The notes beneath the pieces were generated by a model. The model was not told the origin of the DNA. It saw only the letters and a list, made by a program, of their open reading frames with translations, and did not search any database. Of a DNA stretch of 64,000 bases, positions 41,656 to 51,483 are shown one piece after another. How positions within the stretch are numbered: the stretch's first letter is position 1; each line of letters opens with the position of its first letter. Made by a program: the position numbers and the translations under genes. This stretch comes from JBCDHN01 sp965224535 (GTDB lineage Bacteria > Verrucomicrobiota > Verrucomicrobiia > Verrucomicrobiales > DEV007). The stretch spans positions 62,001 through 126,000 of the forward strand of contig CBDCZR010000043.1 of assembly GCA_965224535.1 (NCBI GenBank), given 5' to 3'.

Positions 41656-42642
41656 TCATGCCGTCACCTTCTCCAACAAATGATCGATGATCTGCTCCAC
41701 GGTCACGCCCTCGCCCGTCGCGTTGTAGTTCGGGATGACCCGGTGCCGCAGAACGGGTTTGGCTAAATCGCGAATTTCCTCGGCTGAAGCCGCATTTCGG
41801 CCGCGAAGCAGGACCAACGCCCGGGCGGCGCGAGTCAGGGTTTGTGAGGCGCGTGGGCCGGCGCCCCAGGAGACGTAGTTTTTGATGAAATCGTCCGCGT
41901 GCTCGGAATCCGGCCGCGAAGCGTGGGTCAGCTTCAAAATAAACTTCAGCACGTGATCGGGAACCGGCACATCCAGCGTGGCATCCTGCAGTTTGACGAC
42001 CTGCGCGGGATCGAGCAGCGCCTTGGGCTCGGCTTCCTCCCGCGCGGTGGTTAGGCGCACGATTTTTTCCTCCTCCTCAAAGCTGGGGTAGCCGATGTTG
42101 AGGCAGAAGAAAAAGCGGTCCAACTGAGCCTCGGGTAGGGGATAGGTGCCTTCGTGCTCGATGGGGTTCTGCGTGGCGTAGACGATGAACGGCTCGTCGA
42201 GTTTTCGGCTCTTTCCGGTCACGGTCACCTGCTTTTCCTGCATGGCCTCGAGCAAGGCGGCCTGTGTTTTGGGCGGGGTTCGGTTAATTTCGTCCGCCAG
42301 GATCAAATTCGCGAAAATCGGGCCCGCAACGAACTCGAATTCGCGCTTGCCGTCGGCTGAATCCTGCAAAATCTCGCTGCCCACGATGTCGGTGGGCATC
42401 AGGTCCGGAGTGAACTGGATGCGGTTGAAATCCAGCCCCAAAATGCGCCCTAACGTGCTGACGAGCAGCGTTTTGGCCAAGCCGGGCACACCGATGATGA
42501 GGCAATGCCCACGGCAAAGCAGGGCCACCAGCATTTGCTCCACCACGTGGTCCTGGCCGACAATGACGCGGGCGGTTTCTTCCCGCAATTGGGCCACTCT
42601 TTCGCGCACTTCCTGCCAGTGCTTCTGTTCGGGTTCGCTCAT
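41656..42642 (-). CDS. moxR: MoxR-type AAA+ ATPase
   Basis: 328 residues. Walker A in IGVPGLAKTLLV, Walker B and sensor in NLILADEINRTPPKTQAALLEAMQEKQVT, then IVYATQNPIEHEGTYPLPEAQLDRFFF and the C-terminal lid ending NYNATGEGVTVEQIIDHLL. MoxR AAA+ proteins act as chaperones for VWA-containing partners, which fits the VWA genes downstream. First gene of the minus-strand run; its promoter must lie in the 139-base gap before the divergent metallophosphoesterase gene. Confidence 0.95.
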   Translation of the reverse strand: MSEPEQKHWQEVRERVAQLREETARVIVGQDHVVEQMLVALLCRGHCLIIGVPGLAKTLLVSTLGRILGLDFNRIQFTPDLMPTDIVGSEILQDSADGKREFEFVAGPIFANLILADEINRTPPKTQAALLEAMQEKQVTVTGKSRKLDEPFIVYATQNPIEHEGTYPLPEAQLDRFFFCLNIGYPSFEEEEKIVRLTTAREEAEPKALLDPAQVVKLQDATLDVPVPDHVLKFILKLTHASRPDSEHADDFIKNYVSWGAGPRASQTLTRAARALVLLRGRNAASAEEIRDLAKPVLRHRVIPNYNATGEGVTVEQIIDHLLEKVTA

Positions 42643-42738
42643 GGTTCGTCTTGTTGGGTTTGAGTTTCGCGGTCCGTTCGACCGTCTCGAAATCGTGAGT
42701 AAAAGTCGCAGAATTGCGCTTCGTTGAGATCAATTCGC

Positions 42739-42771
42739 TGATTGGTCCGTGTAACAGTTGATCACCAATCA
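42739..42771. promoter_or_regulatory. Inverted repeat in the divergent moxR/metallophosphoesterase gap
   Basis: TGATTGGT (42739-42746) and ACCAATCA (42764-42771) are perfect 8-base inverted repeats with a 17-base spacer, ending 10 bases before the metallophosphoesterase ATG. This could be an operator or an mRNA hairpin. I could not identify convincing -35/-10 elements around it. Confidence 0.35.
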
Positions 42772-42781
42772 AATAACCGCA

Positions 42782-44332
42782 ATGAAACTCTACCATCTCG
42801 CCCTCTTTTTGCTGTTCCACACCTTGGTCGCCATCGCGCAGACCGAAAACTTCGAATCTTTCGACGACGGACACTCCATCCTAAAAACGGAGGGTTGGGC
42901 CGGCTTTCAAGGGTTTCGCGGGGAAAAACCGCCTAGCGTCACCGTGGTCGCCGGCAAAGGCGTGGATGGATCCAAAGCGGTCGCCATTTCGAGTGCGGAA
43001 CCGTTTCGCGGGGATAATTTCGGCCTGAGATACGCCTTGCCGGAAAGCTGCGAAAATGGGGTCGTCTGGCTTCAATGCCAGTTTAAACCGCCCACCAATT
43101 GGACCGCGGGTCTGTTTTTCGACGCTCGCGGGCCGAAAAACGAGAGACTCGGGCGAATTTCGGCGGCTCCTCGCAAAGACCCGGCCACGCAGGAAGATCA
43201 GCTGCGTTGGCACTGTAGTTGGCGCGTGCCGCACTATCGGCTCTACACTTCCTCGGAAATGGACCCGAATCGTTGGTACACGGCGACGGCACGGTTCGAT
43301 CTGGATAAGAAAATGTACGCCGCCTGGGTTGATGATCAGCCGCTCGGGGAGGAGGCGCCGATGACGGGCAAGGCTGCGTTATCGCAAATTCACCTATCTA
43401 TCTCCGGCAGCCCGGAAACGCCTGCGTTTGTCGATAATTTGGTTGTCAGCCGCGAAACGCCGAAGGGGTTTCAGGCCCCGGAGTTATTGCCTGAACCGGA
43501 GGAAGGAATGTTGTTCCGGTTTGCCGGATTGGGCGATCCGCAGCTCGGTTTTGGTGGCTATGACGCTGACAAAGTGCGTTTCAGTTTGGCGATCGATCAA
43601 ATCAATCGCACTGGATCGGAATTGTCGGTGATTCTTGGAGATATGGTGCACTTCAACGACAACATTCAAGCCTTCGAGGACATGGTGAAGCTTGCCGAAG
43701 ACTTCGAGTCGCCTCACTATTATGTGCGCGGGAACCATGAAAAATTGGAGTTGTTCCAAAAATATTTCCACAAGGAAATCAACTATTCGATCGTTCATAA
43801 AGGTGTCCGCTTTGTCATGATTGACGCGATTGGGAATCACGCAGGGCTTGGTGAGGAGCAGTTAGGGTGGATCGAATCGGAGTTTTCCGCCGCCAGCAAA
43901 GCCAATGAGGAGATCGTGATTTCGTTGCACGTTTCACCTTGGCAAAACAACAAAAAGGGGATCGGCCAATACAACCAAATCGGCCCTGGCAGAGGTGAGC
44001 TTCGCGCGTTGATGAAGGAGCACAAGGTGTTGTTGTGTTTGAGCGGGCACTATCACACCGGGCTGTTGCACGGACTGGAGGAGGAAACGCACTATCTCGT
44101 GCTTGGCGGCACCGCGCTAGTGAAAGCCGGGACCTTCGCCTGGTGTTTGTTCGAGGTATATCCGGATCGCATCGTGATGTATCAAAAGCCGCTGTTTTTT
44201 GGATACGAAAAACCCGGCGTGGCCCAAGTTCATGGTCTGCAAGGCTGGATTCCCTACGAAAAGCTCCGGGAAGTGCGCCCGTCCACCCAGCAAGGGCCGT
44301 TGACCATGAAAAGGCATCGTCCGGCGCGGTAA
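42782..44332 (+). CDS. Secreted metallophosphoesterase with N-terminal lectin-like domain
   Basis: 516 residues from ATG 42782 (MKLYHLALFLLFHTLVAIAQ signal). The N-terminal part (about 25-235) is a beta-sandwich with the pattern of a concanavalin-like domain. The calcineurin-like phosphoesterase follows with all motifs intact: GLGDPQ (about residue 250), LGDMVHF (286), RGNHE (317), SLHVSPW (380), SGHYHTG (421). It is divergent from moxR and followed, 41 bases on, by a paralogue fused to DUF1549/DUF1553. Substrate unknown; probably extracellular or periplasmic. Confidence 0.88.
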   Translation: MKLYHLALFLLFHTLVAIAQTENFESFDDGHSILKTEGWAGFQGFRGEKPPSVTVVAGKGVDGSKAVAISSAEPFRGDNFGLRYALPESCENGVVWLQCQFKPPTNWTAGLFFDARGPKNERLGRISAAPRKDPATQEDQLRWHCSWRVPHYRLYTSSEMDPNRWYTATARFDLDKKMYAAWVDDQPLGEEAPMTGKAALSQIHLSISGSPETPAFVDNLVVSRETPKGFQAPELLPEPEEGMLFRFAGLGDPQLGFGGYDADKVRFSLAIDQINRTGSELSVILGDMVHFNDNIQAFEDMVKLAEDFESPHYYVRGNHEKLELFQKYFHKEINYSIVHKGVRFVMIDAIGNHAGLGEEQLGWIESEFSAASKANEEIVISLHVSPWQNNKKGIGQYNQIGPGRGELRALMKEHKVLLCLSGHYHTGLLHGLEEETHYLVLGGTALVKAGTFAWCLFEVYPDRIVMYQKPLFFGYEKPGVAQVHGLQGWIPYEKLREVRPSTQQGPLTMKRHRPAR

Positions 44333-44373
44333 GCTAATTCGCAAGAATCCATCATCACCTTCGTGCTTACACC

Positions 44374-47300
44374 ATGAACAACCATCGCCTTTGTTCTCGA
44401 TTCTTCACTGCCGTTTGCGCCTGGGTTTTCCTCGTTTCGGCTCAGTTTCTTCACGCCGATTGGCGGCAAAACTTTGATTCGCTCAAAAACGGCGCTTCCA
44501 TCCTGGATAGCGAAGGCTGGAGCGGTTACCGCGGCCTCAAAGGCGGCCTGCCCGCGACCACCATCGCCGACGGCAAATTAACCATTTCCCGCGCGGAGGG
44601 CTTTCGCGCGGATAACTACGGGCTCTTCGCGGATTTGCCCGAATCCTACGCCGATGGCGTGGTTTGGGTGCAGGCGCGGCTGAAACAACCCGCCACCTGG
44701 ATCGCTCCGCTTTTTATCGACGCTTATGGCCCGGAAAGTGGCCAGGTTTTGGCGCGCACCTCGGCTGTGCCCCATGAAAATGCGGAAACGAAGTCCAAGA
44801 TCCTGCGTTGGCGCGTCTCGTGGGTGAAGTATTATTGGCGGCGATATATCGAGTCCGATCTGCAAACGAACTCCTGGCAAACAGTCACAATGCGCCTGGA
44901 TTTGGACGCGAAAACCTACGCTGCGTGGCTGGATGACATGCCGCTGGGCGAGGATCTCCCGCTTAACTCCGGAGCGCCGTTTACCCGCCTGCGAATCAGC
45001 GTGTGTGGATCGCCGGAAAGCCCGGCATGGGTGGATGATCTCTACGTCGGCCGCGAAACGCCGGATGGCGCGCAGGCTCCCCGGTTTTTTCCCGAGACGG
45101 AGGACGATTTGGTGTTCCGTTTCGCGGCGATCGGCGATCCGCGCCTTGGTCATGGCGGCTACGAAACCGACGTCGAGCGTTTTAAGATGGCGGTAGGCCA
45201 GGTGAATCGCTCCGGGGCCGAATTCTCGCTGATTCTGGGAAACAAGGCGAAAGAAAGCAAGAACGCGGAAGCCTATCAAGAGCTGGCCGGCTTGGCCGAG
45301 GGACTGCAGGCGCCGCACTACTATATTCGCGGCAATCAGGATGATTTGGGCTTGTTCCAACAATACCTGCACGAAAAGTCGGAATATGCCTTCGTACATA
45401 AGGGCGTCCGCTTTGTGATGTTAGATACCTTGGGCAATTATGAAGGGCTTAACGACCAGCAACTGGAATTCGCGGAAGAGGAGTTTTCCGCGGCAACGAA
45501 GGCCGGCGAGGATATTATCTTATCGCTCCATGTTACGCCCTGGCAAACGCATGCGAAAGCCCGCGTTGAGGAGAACCTGATCGGGCTCGGCCGGGATCGG
45601 CTGCGTGCATTGATGAAGCAGCATCACGTGGCGCTTTGTTTGAGCGCAGGCTTTCATACCGCAACTTGGGGCGCAAGAGAAGAGGGAACGCAATATCTGG
45701 TGTTGCCCGGCACGTCTGTAGCGAGAGGCGGGACGGTTGGATGGTCCGTGATCGATGTTTATCCGGACCGCATCGTCACCCATCATAAACCGCTGTTTTT
45801 TGGCTACGAAGAAGAAGGCGTGGAGGGCTATCATACCAGTGAAAACTGGGTAAGCTATGAAGCGGTCAGAAAAACGTATCCCTACGTCGTGCAGGGGCCA
45901 AAGACGATTCCGCGACGCAACCAAGGCCAACTTGCCAAAGCCAAACCGAAGAAGCCGCCTGTCGATTTAAAGGCCGCCAGCGCAAAAATCGACGATTTGA
46001 TCGCCAAAAACCTGAAAAAGCACGGAATTGCGCCCAACGCGCTGACTTCCGACGACGAATTCCTGCGCCGCGCCTATCTAACCATCGGGGGCCGAATTCC
46101 CACCCTCGCCGAAGGACGCGCGTTTCACGAATCTGGCGAAAAGGACAAACGCGGCCAATTGATCGACGAATTGCTGCATAGCGAAGCCTACGTTTCACAC
46201 TATTATAACTATTGGGCTGATTTATTGCGCATCAATGGCGGCCTTGGCAAGGGAAGGCCCGCATCGGAGGACGCCTATCAACTTTGGGTGAAACAGGCGC
46301 TGCGCGATAACATGCCTTACGATGAGTTTGTACACAGTCTCATCACCGCCTCCGAGCCCTGGTGGGAAAACGGTGCCGTGGGCTACTTTATTCGCGATCG
46401 CGGCATGCCGCTGGATGCGATGTCGAACACCGTGCGCACCTTTCTCGGCACGCGCATCGAATGCGCGCAGTGCCACGATCATCCGTTCGATAAATGGACC
46501 CAAATGGATTTCTACAAGATGTCCGCGTTTACCTTTGGCATCGACTCCGCGCTGCCTATCAGCCACCGGGAGAATTATCGCTACTTCTTCGAGTGGACCC
46601 GCGAATTGCAGGCCAAGGAATACGATGACGCGACCGGCAATGTGAAATTTCCGCAAATCAAGAGCGAAGCTCACCTCGCAAGCTTTATCAAGGGAGCGAA
46701 CTATCCTAAAGCGCTGAGGCGCCTGGGAATGAACGAGGAAGAATTCCGCGCCACGGCGCAACGCGGCATCAAATCCTGGGAGGCCGGAACTGTGCGCTAT
46801 TGGCGCTACCGGCCGGTTTTGGACGGGCTCTACAAAATGGTGCTGTATACTGCCGCGGCCGAGGTGAAAAAGGACCTGAAGCTGCCACACGACTATCAGT
46901 ATAGCGACGCCAAGCCGTTCGATGTTATCCAGCCGGAACCGATGTTTGGTCCGGAGGTAGACATGGAATATGGCGATAGCCGCATAGGTGTCTTCGCGAA
47001 TTGGCTGACTTCGGAGGAAAACCCGGCTTTCACACGGGTGATCGTCAATCGGCTCTGGAAAGAAGCCTTCGGCTACGGGATTTTCGAGCCGGTCGATGAG
47101 TTGATGGATAATACCCAGGTCTCCAACCCGGAATTGCTGGCCTATCTCCAGAAACTCATGATCGACCTGGATTATGATATGAAAGGCTTCCTGCGCGTGG
47201 TTTTCAGCACCCAAAGCTGGCAGCGTGCGGTGCAAGTAGAACCTGTCACCCCCGGCTCGCTCTATCACTTCCCTGGCCCGGTCATGCGGCGGATGAGCGC

Positions 47301-48198
47301 GGAGCAGGTCTGGGATTCGGTCGTCGGTCTAACCATCGCCGAGGCGGACCAAGTGCGTCCGCGCCTAACCGGTCAATTGGGCCGTCTGGAATTTCAGCGA
47401 AACATCCTGAGTCACCTGGAATCATTCTCCCACGACGAGTTTATCGCCAAAATGAAGAGGCTGGCCGTGGCGTTTGAAGAAAACGACGCCAAGCGGGAGA
47501 AATATCGCGAGCAAAGGTTCGCCGCGCGCAAGGCCGGCGATCTAGCCACCTACGCCAAGCTTGGCGTAGATGACTACCGGGCCCGGCGCATGCGCGGACA
47601 CATTTTGTGGGACATCGGCTTTGGCTACGAAGGGGCGATTGAGGCGGAAAAAGCGCGAAAAACGCCAACCAAAGCCTCGCAATCGGTAAAAGTGGAATTT
47701 CCCCCCGAGATGGGTTTTCGCGAACGCCCCGTGCCGCCGCGCCCACCGCAGGCTCGCGATCAAAACGCCGCCGAATACAAGGCGGAAGTGCGCGCGCCGC
47801 ACGTTCGCTATGTTACGCTCTCGCGCTATCTGGCCAGAGCCTCAGAACTGTCCTCGCCCGCGCCGCGAGGCCATTTTTTGCGCGATTTCGGCCAATCAGA
47901 CCGTGAGGAGATCGAAAATGCGGCCGATGGCGCTTCCATCCCGCAGGCGTTGAATCTGCTCAACGGCGAGTTGTTCGAGGGGCTCGCGAACCGGTTTTCC
48001 GTGCTCGGTCAGGAAGTCCACGGCGCGCCAACCAACGCGGAGAAGATCCAGCTGATCTTTCAAGGCATGCTCACGCGCGAGCCCAGTTCCATGGAAAGCC
48101 GCATTGCCGCGGAAGAATTCGAGCGCTTCGGCCCGCAAGCAGGCGATGGGCTGATTTGGGCGCTGCTGAACTCGCAGCAGTTCTTATTCGTGCGGTGA
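44374..48198 (+). CDS. Degenerate metallophosphoesterase fused to DUF1549-DUF1553
   Basis: 1274 residues with a signal peptide (MNNHRLCSRFFTAVCAWVFLVSAQFLHA). Residues 1-520 are a paralogue of the upstream gene, but the metal ligands have eroded. LGDMVH has become LGNKAK (about 288), GNHE has become GNQDD (319), and the GHYH motif reads AGFH (424). From about residue 535, DUF1549 begins (IDDLIAKNLKKHGIAPN ... FLRRAYLTIGGRIPT), with the CAQCHDHPFDKW signature at about 696. DUF1553 follows from about 870 (GVFANWLTSEENPAFTRVIVNRLW). DUF1549/1553 proteins are characteristic of PVC bacteria, usually beside DUF1501. The reaction is not known. Confidence 0.9.
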   Translation: MNNHRLCSRFFTAVCAWVFLVSAQFLHADWRQNFDSLKNGASILDSEGWSGYRGLKGGLPATTIADGKLTISRAEGFRADNYGLFADLPESYADGVVWVQARLKQPATWIAPLFIDAYGPESGQVLARTSAVPHENAETKSKILRWRVSWVKYYWRRYIESDLQTNSWQTVTMRLDLDAKTYAAWLDDMPLGEDLPLNSGAPFTRLRISVCGSPESPAWVDDLYVGRETPDGAQAPRFFPETEDDLVFRFAAIGDPRLGHGGYETDVERFKMAVGQVNRSGAEFSLILGNKAKESKNAEAYQELAGLAEGLQAPHYYIRGNQDDLGLFQQYLHEKSEYAFVHKGVRFVMLDTLGNYEGLNDQQLEFAEEEFSAATKAGEDIILSLHVTPWQTHAKARVEENLIGLGRDRLRALMKQHHVALCLSAGFHTATWGAREEGTQYLVLPGTSVARGGTVGWSVIDVYPDRIVTHHKPLFFGYEEEGVEGYHTSENWVSYEAVRKTYPYVVQGPKTIPRRNQGQLAKAKPKKPPVDLKAASAKIDDLIAKNLKKHGIAPNALTSDDEFLRRAYLTIGGRIPTLAEGRAFHESGEKDKRGQLIDELLHSEAYVSHYYNYWADLLRINGGLGKGRPASEDAYQLWVKQALRDNMPYDEFVHSLITASEPWWENGAVGYFIRDRGMPLDAMSNTVRTFLGTRIECAQCHDHPFDKWTQMDFYKMSAFTFGIDSALPISHRENYRYFFEWTRELQAKEYDDATGNVKFPQIKSEAHLASFIKGANYPKALRRLGMNEEEFRATAQRGIKSWEAGTVRYWRYRPVLDGLYKMVLYTAAAEVKKDLKLPHDYQYSDAKPFDVIQPEPMFGPEVDMEYGDSRIGVFANWLTSEENPAFTRVIVNRLWKEAFGYGIFEPVDELMDNTQVSNPELLAYLQKLMIDLDYDMKGFLRVVFSTQSWQRAVQVEPVTPGSLYHFPGPVMRRMSAEQVWDSVVGLTIAEADQVRPRLTGQLGRLEFQRNILSHLESFSHDEFIAKMKRLAVAFEENDAKREKYREQRFAARKAGDLATYAKLGVDDYRARRMRGHILWDIGFGYEGAIEAEKARKTPTKASQSVKVEFPPEMGFRERPVPPRPPQARDQNAAEYKAEVRAPHVRYVTLSRYLARASELSSPAPRGHFLRDFGQSDREEIENAADGASIPQALNLLNGELFEGLANRFSVLGQEVHGAPTNAEKIQLIFQGMLTREPSSMESRIAAEEFERFGPQAGDGLIWALLNSQQFLFVR

Positions 48199-48360
48199 AG
48201 TTGGCGTGTCTCGGCCCTTCGGGATTGTAATCATAGATGCAAGCGCCTACCCAGATAGACGAAAATCCGAAAAATGCGGCAACCAAAACCCTCAGGGCGA
48301 ATGCACAGATTTGCCAAGGGTGCTAAGCTCACAATGGTGGCCAACTCACATTGCCGCGCG

Positions 48361-48669
48361 GCGCGACTTTTTATGATAATCGCGGGTTACATTGTTGCGT
48401 AGCGCGACTTTTGACTCTTTATGTTGGCCGCGGTTTACGTTGTCGCGTAGCGACTTTTTATGATAGCCGTGGTTTGAACTCACGGAATTGCGCGAAACCG
48501 CAGGTCCCGTGGCGTAGCGACCGGTTTGCGCATTGCAGTTCGATGATCCATGCCTAAGCAGCCGCTACGCGACGGCCGAACTCTCGCGATCGTCGGTCCC
48601 GTGGGTGAAACCCACGGCTATCATATGCTGTCGCTAACGCGACGCTCGGTGTCGGTTCGAACCGACACC
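48361..48669. repeat. Intergenic repeat cluster, left copy of an inverted pair, with palindromes
   Basis: 48199-48699 contains no gene. Units built on GCGTAGCGACTTTTTATGAT recur at about 48361, 48404 and 48449. The stretch 48406-48541 is matched in inverted orientation at 51484-51624, including 34 identical bases (48435-48468). A perfect hairpin CCGTGGGT-GAA-ACCCACGG (48599-48617) and a perfect 22-base palindrome (48648-48669) follow. Similar extragenic repeats are known in PVC genomes; no transposase is present. Confidence 0.82.
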
Positions 48670-48699
48670 CGACGCTCACTCCTCAACCCGCCTCACCCG

Positions 48700-51384
48700 T
48701 CACTCCTCATTTTCCGATTCCAGCGATTCCAAGTAATTGTTCGCCGATTCCGAGTCGGTGACGAACATCGTAACCTTTAGCGGCTGAAACAATCCCCTCG
48801 CCGGTTGCAGCGCCATTTCCGTTTGCTCGAAAAATTGCTCGCGGTAACGTTCCAAAAATCCCCCGCGCCCCAATCCCATCAGCTCCGCTTCCTCCGAGGG
48901 ATTCTCGCGATCCCGGTCGTCGAGCCAAACCGCCATACCGTGGCCCAAATTCGCCACCACCATGCTGACCGGAGCCGTCACTTGGCCCGTCACCCACGGC
49001 AACATCCGCTTTTCGGTGTCGCCCAGGCCCTCAAAGTCGAATTCGCGCGTCCGAAGAACAAACCCGCCAAGCCCAGCCTCGCGCTCCAACTCCAAAATCC
49101 CGGTTTCGCCGTTTTTTCCGCGTTCGCGGGCGATTTCCGCGATTTTTTCCAAAATTTCACGATTCATCGGTTGGCCCGCAAAATCCGCCAACGACGCCCA
49201 CGCGCCCTCTTCCACGGCATCGACCCGAAACAGCCGCGGCGCCAAAGTTTCCGCCACTTCCCTGGGCTCAACCAACTCACGAACCGCGAGTTTTTCCGCC
49301 AAACCCAGATTTTTCCAGGTTTGCGCCAGTTCATCCACATTTTTCAGCGCGTTGGCCAATTCTTCGCGCCGCGCCTCGGCCACGGTGTCCGCGCTGGGCA
49401 GGGCTTCCGGCGTTTTCCCCGCCAGGCGGGTTTCCGCGCGTTGGTGCAGCAATTTCACAATTTCGCTGCTGCCAAACACCGACCAAAGCTCCATCAGCTC
49501 CTGGCTTTGCTGCGGCTCATACACGACGGCAAAGTTCCAAGCCGCCGAAGCTCCGTCGATAAATCCACCGTCCGCTGCGCGATCGTCCGCCAGCAACCGA
49601 CGCCACGTCGCATCGGGCGCTGTCAATTCCGCCCCGTCAAACGAGAGTTCCTGCAGCAGCGCCAGCAGATGGCGCCGCACATCCGCTTCCTCGGCGCCGT
49701 TGGCCGCGCTCAGCACAACATCCAGCGCGCGTTGCGGCTCCTCCCGATTCAGCCGATCGGTCAACACGGCGCGTTTCGCGTGAAACTGCTCCAAAGAAAC
49801 CGCCGCTTCAGCCATCAACTCCTCCACACTCTGGTCGGACACGAACGCTGCCATCGCATCCAAATTTTCGCGAATTCGCGCCGCTTGAGCCTCATCCATG
49901 CCCGCAATTTCCGATTCAACCCGCGCGCGATACGCCTCAAAGAACGCTTTGCCGGCCACGCCGCGCTCAGCCAGATACTGGTTCGCCAGCCACCACTGAT
50001 CCGCCGGCAATTCCAGCAGATGCCGCTCCGCCTCGGCAAAATCCGCCGCGCTCCCTTCCTTCGCAATCGTTTGCAAGGCAGCCAATTGCGACTCGTAACT
50101 GCCGGATGTAAAGAACGCCAGCGCCAGCTTCACTCCAGACTGGCCGCGGTGCTCCAGGTACCATTCCCGCGCGTGCGCCACCACCTCCTCCGGCTCCAGG
50201 TAGTCGTCGTTGGGCGCCACTTGCTCCATCAGCATCCTCGCAATGTCGGAGACCATCTTGGGCCGCTTCATCTGGTCGTACTGTTGGTTCAGCCAATACC
50301 CGTTAACATCCGCAACTGCCAGCGGCTGGGATAAAGCGTTGTCTCCAAAACTCGTCCGACCGGAAAGGGCCGAAGGATCCACCCGCAAAAACCGCGAATC
50401 CTCCGCCATGGTCAGCAGTAGCGGAATCGAATCGACGCCCTTCGCCAAAAAATCGCCCAATAAACCGGCATCCGGCATATCCTCGCCCCCAGCGCGATCG
50501 CCGCCGGCAAACAGCCAACTGGGATCCGAAAAACGCTGCTGAAACGCCGTGAGATTCAAATCCTCGGCACTCGCCGCCAGCAATCGCTCCACCAGCGCCT
50601 CATCCGCCGGCCCAATCTCGAACCCCTCCGCCGGGTGGGGCAAACCGCTCAACTCAGCCTGCGCCTCTAACTTCTCCGCCAGGAGCAGCACCACCGGGCC
50701 CCCGGCCCAAACCGCCCCAAAGCGCTGCTCTAAGCTCCGCAACTCCCGCGCAAAACCCGGCCAATCGCCGCGTTTCGTCCACTCCTCGGCAATGCGGTTA
50801 TATTCGCCCGCCGCCACCGCGCAAATGGCGTAGGCAATGGGCAAACGCGGATTACTGGTGCTCGCCAACGCATGGGCCACCATCAGGTTCGCCTCTTTGC
50901 CGAACCCATGAGCCTGGCAGCGCGTCGCAAATATAACCAACGCCCCGCACCCATCATCACGGCGATTCAGCGCCTCATAACCGGCCTCCGCTTGCGCCTC
51001 CAGCCACTTCAGCACTTTCTCCACATCCTTCTTTAAAGCCACCTTCTTCCACTGCACCTCACCGCCCCATTGCGCTTGCGAAAAATCCGCCTCGCGGCTC
51101 GCGCCATTCAGCGTCGTCACCGTCCACACGTTCTTACTCTGCCCCTCGGACTTCGCCCGCCACAAATTGCCGGCCAACTCCAAATCATACAACCCGGGAA
51201 ACGTCGTCCCGTTGGGTGCCAACCCATAATCATCCACCCGGCCATAAGTCGCCCCCTTGGTCGATTCCAACCCCAATTCCTCCAGCATGGCAAAGGCCGA
51301 GCTGTAATCGCGGGTAAATTCCCGGTAATCGCCCCCACGTACGCCCACGCTGCCGGCGGCAAGCATAAAAGCCGCCGCGGCCAT
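48700..51384 (-). CDS. Large secreted alpha-helical protein, function unknown
   Basis: 894 residues. ATG 51384 gives MAAAAFMLAAGSVGVRGG, a signal without a basic n-region. The frame extends in the coding strand to SGKIDRSLRTLK before a TAG at 51421, so a non-ATG start (for example CTG) would give a better signal peptide. The body is mostly helical and rich in Ala, Glu and Leu, with repeats suggestive of HEAT-like or TPR-like helices. No catalytic motif or cysteine pattern is seen. It is flanked by copies of the same extragenic repeat in opposite orientations and is the only gene between them. Confidence 0.75.
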   Translation of the reverse strand: MAAAAFMLAAGSVGVRGGDYREFTRDYSSAFAMLEELGLESTKGATYGRVDDYGLAPNGTTFPGLYDLELAGNLWRAKSEGQSKNVWTVTTLNGASREADFSQAQWGGEVQWKKVALKKDVEKVLKWLEAQAEAGYEALNRRDDGCGALVIFATRCQAHGFGKEANLMVAHALASTSNPRLPIAYAICAVAAGEYNRIAEEWTKRGDWPGFARELRSLEQRFGAVWAGGPVVLLLAEKLEAQAELSGLPHPAEGFEIGPADEALVERLLAASAEDLNLTAFQQRFSDPSWLFAGGDRAGGEDMPDAGLLGDFLAKGVDSIPLLLTMAEDSRFLRVDPSALSGRTSFGDNALSQPLAVADVNGYWLNQQYDQMKRPKMVSDIARMLMEQVAPNDDYLEPEEVVAHAREWYLEHRGQSGVKLALAFFTSGSYESQLAALQTIAKEGSAADFAEAERHLLELPADQWWLANQYLAERGVAGKAFFEAYRARVESEIAGMDEAQAARIRENLDAMAAFVSDQSVEELMAEAAVSLEQFHAKRAVLTDRLNREEPQRALDVVLSAANGAEEADVRRHLLALLQELSFDGAELTAPDATWRRLLADDRAADGGFIDGASAAWNFAVVYEPQQSQELMELWSVFGSSEIVKLLHQRAETRLAGKTPEALPSADTVAEARREELANALKNVDELAQTWKNLGLAEKLAVRELVEPREVAETLAPRLFRVDAVEEGAWASLADFAGQPMNREILEKIAEIARERGKNGETGILELEREAGLGGFVLRTREFDFEGLGDTEKRMLPWVTGQVTAPVSMVVANLGHGMAVWLDDRDRENPSEEAELMGLGRGGFLERYREQFFEQTEMALQPARGLFQPLKVTMFVTDSESANNYLESLESENEE

Positions 51385-51483
51385 CTTCAGCGTTCGCAGA
51401 GATCGATCGATCTTCCCGCTCTACCAAAAGACCCGACCCATGGCAAGCAATAACCGCCTCTGCCGAAAAATATCGTCCCTTCA

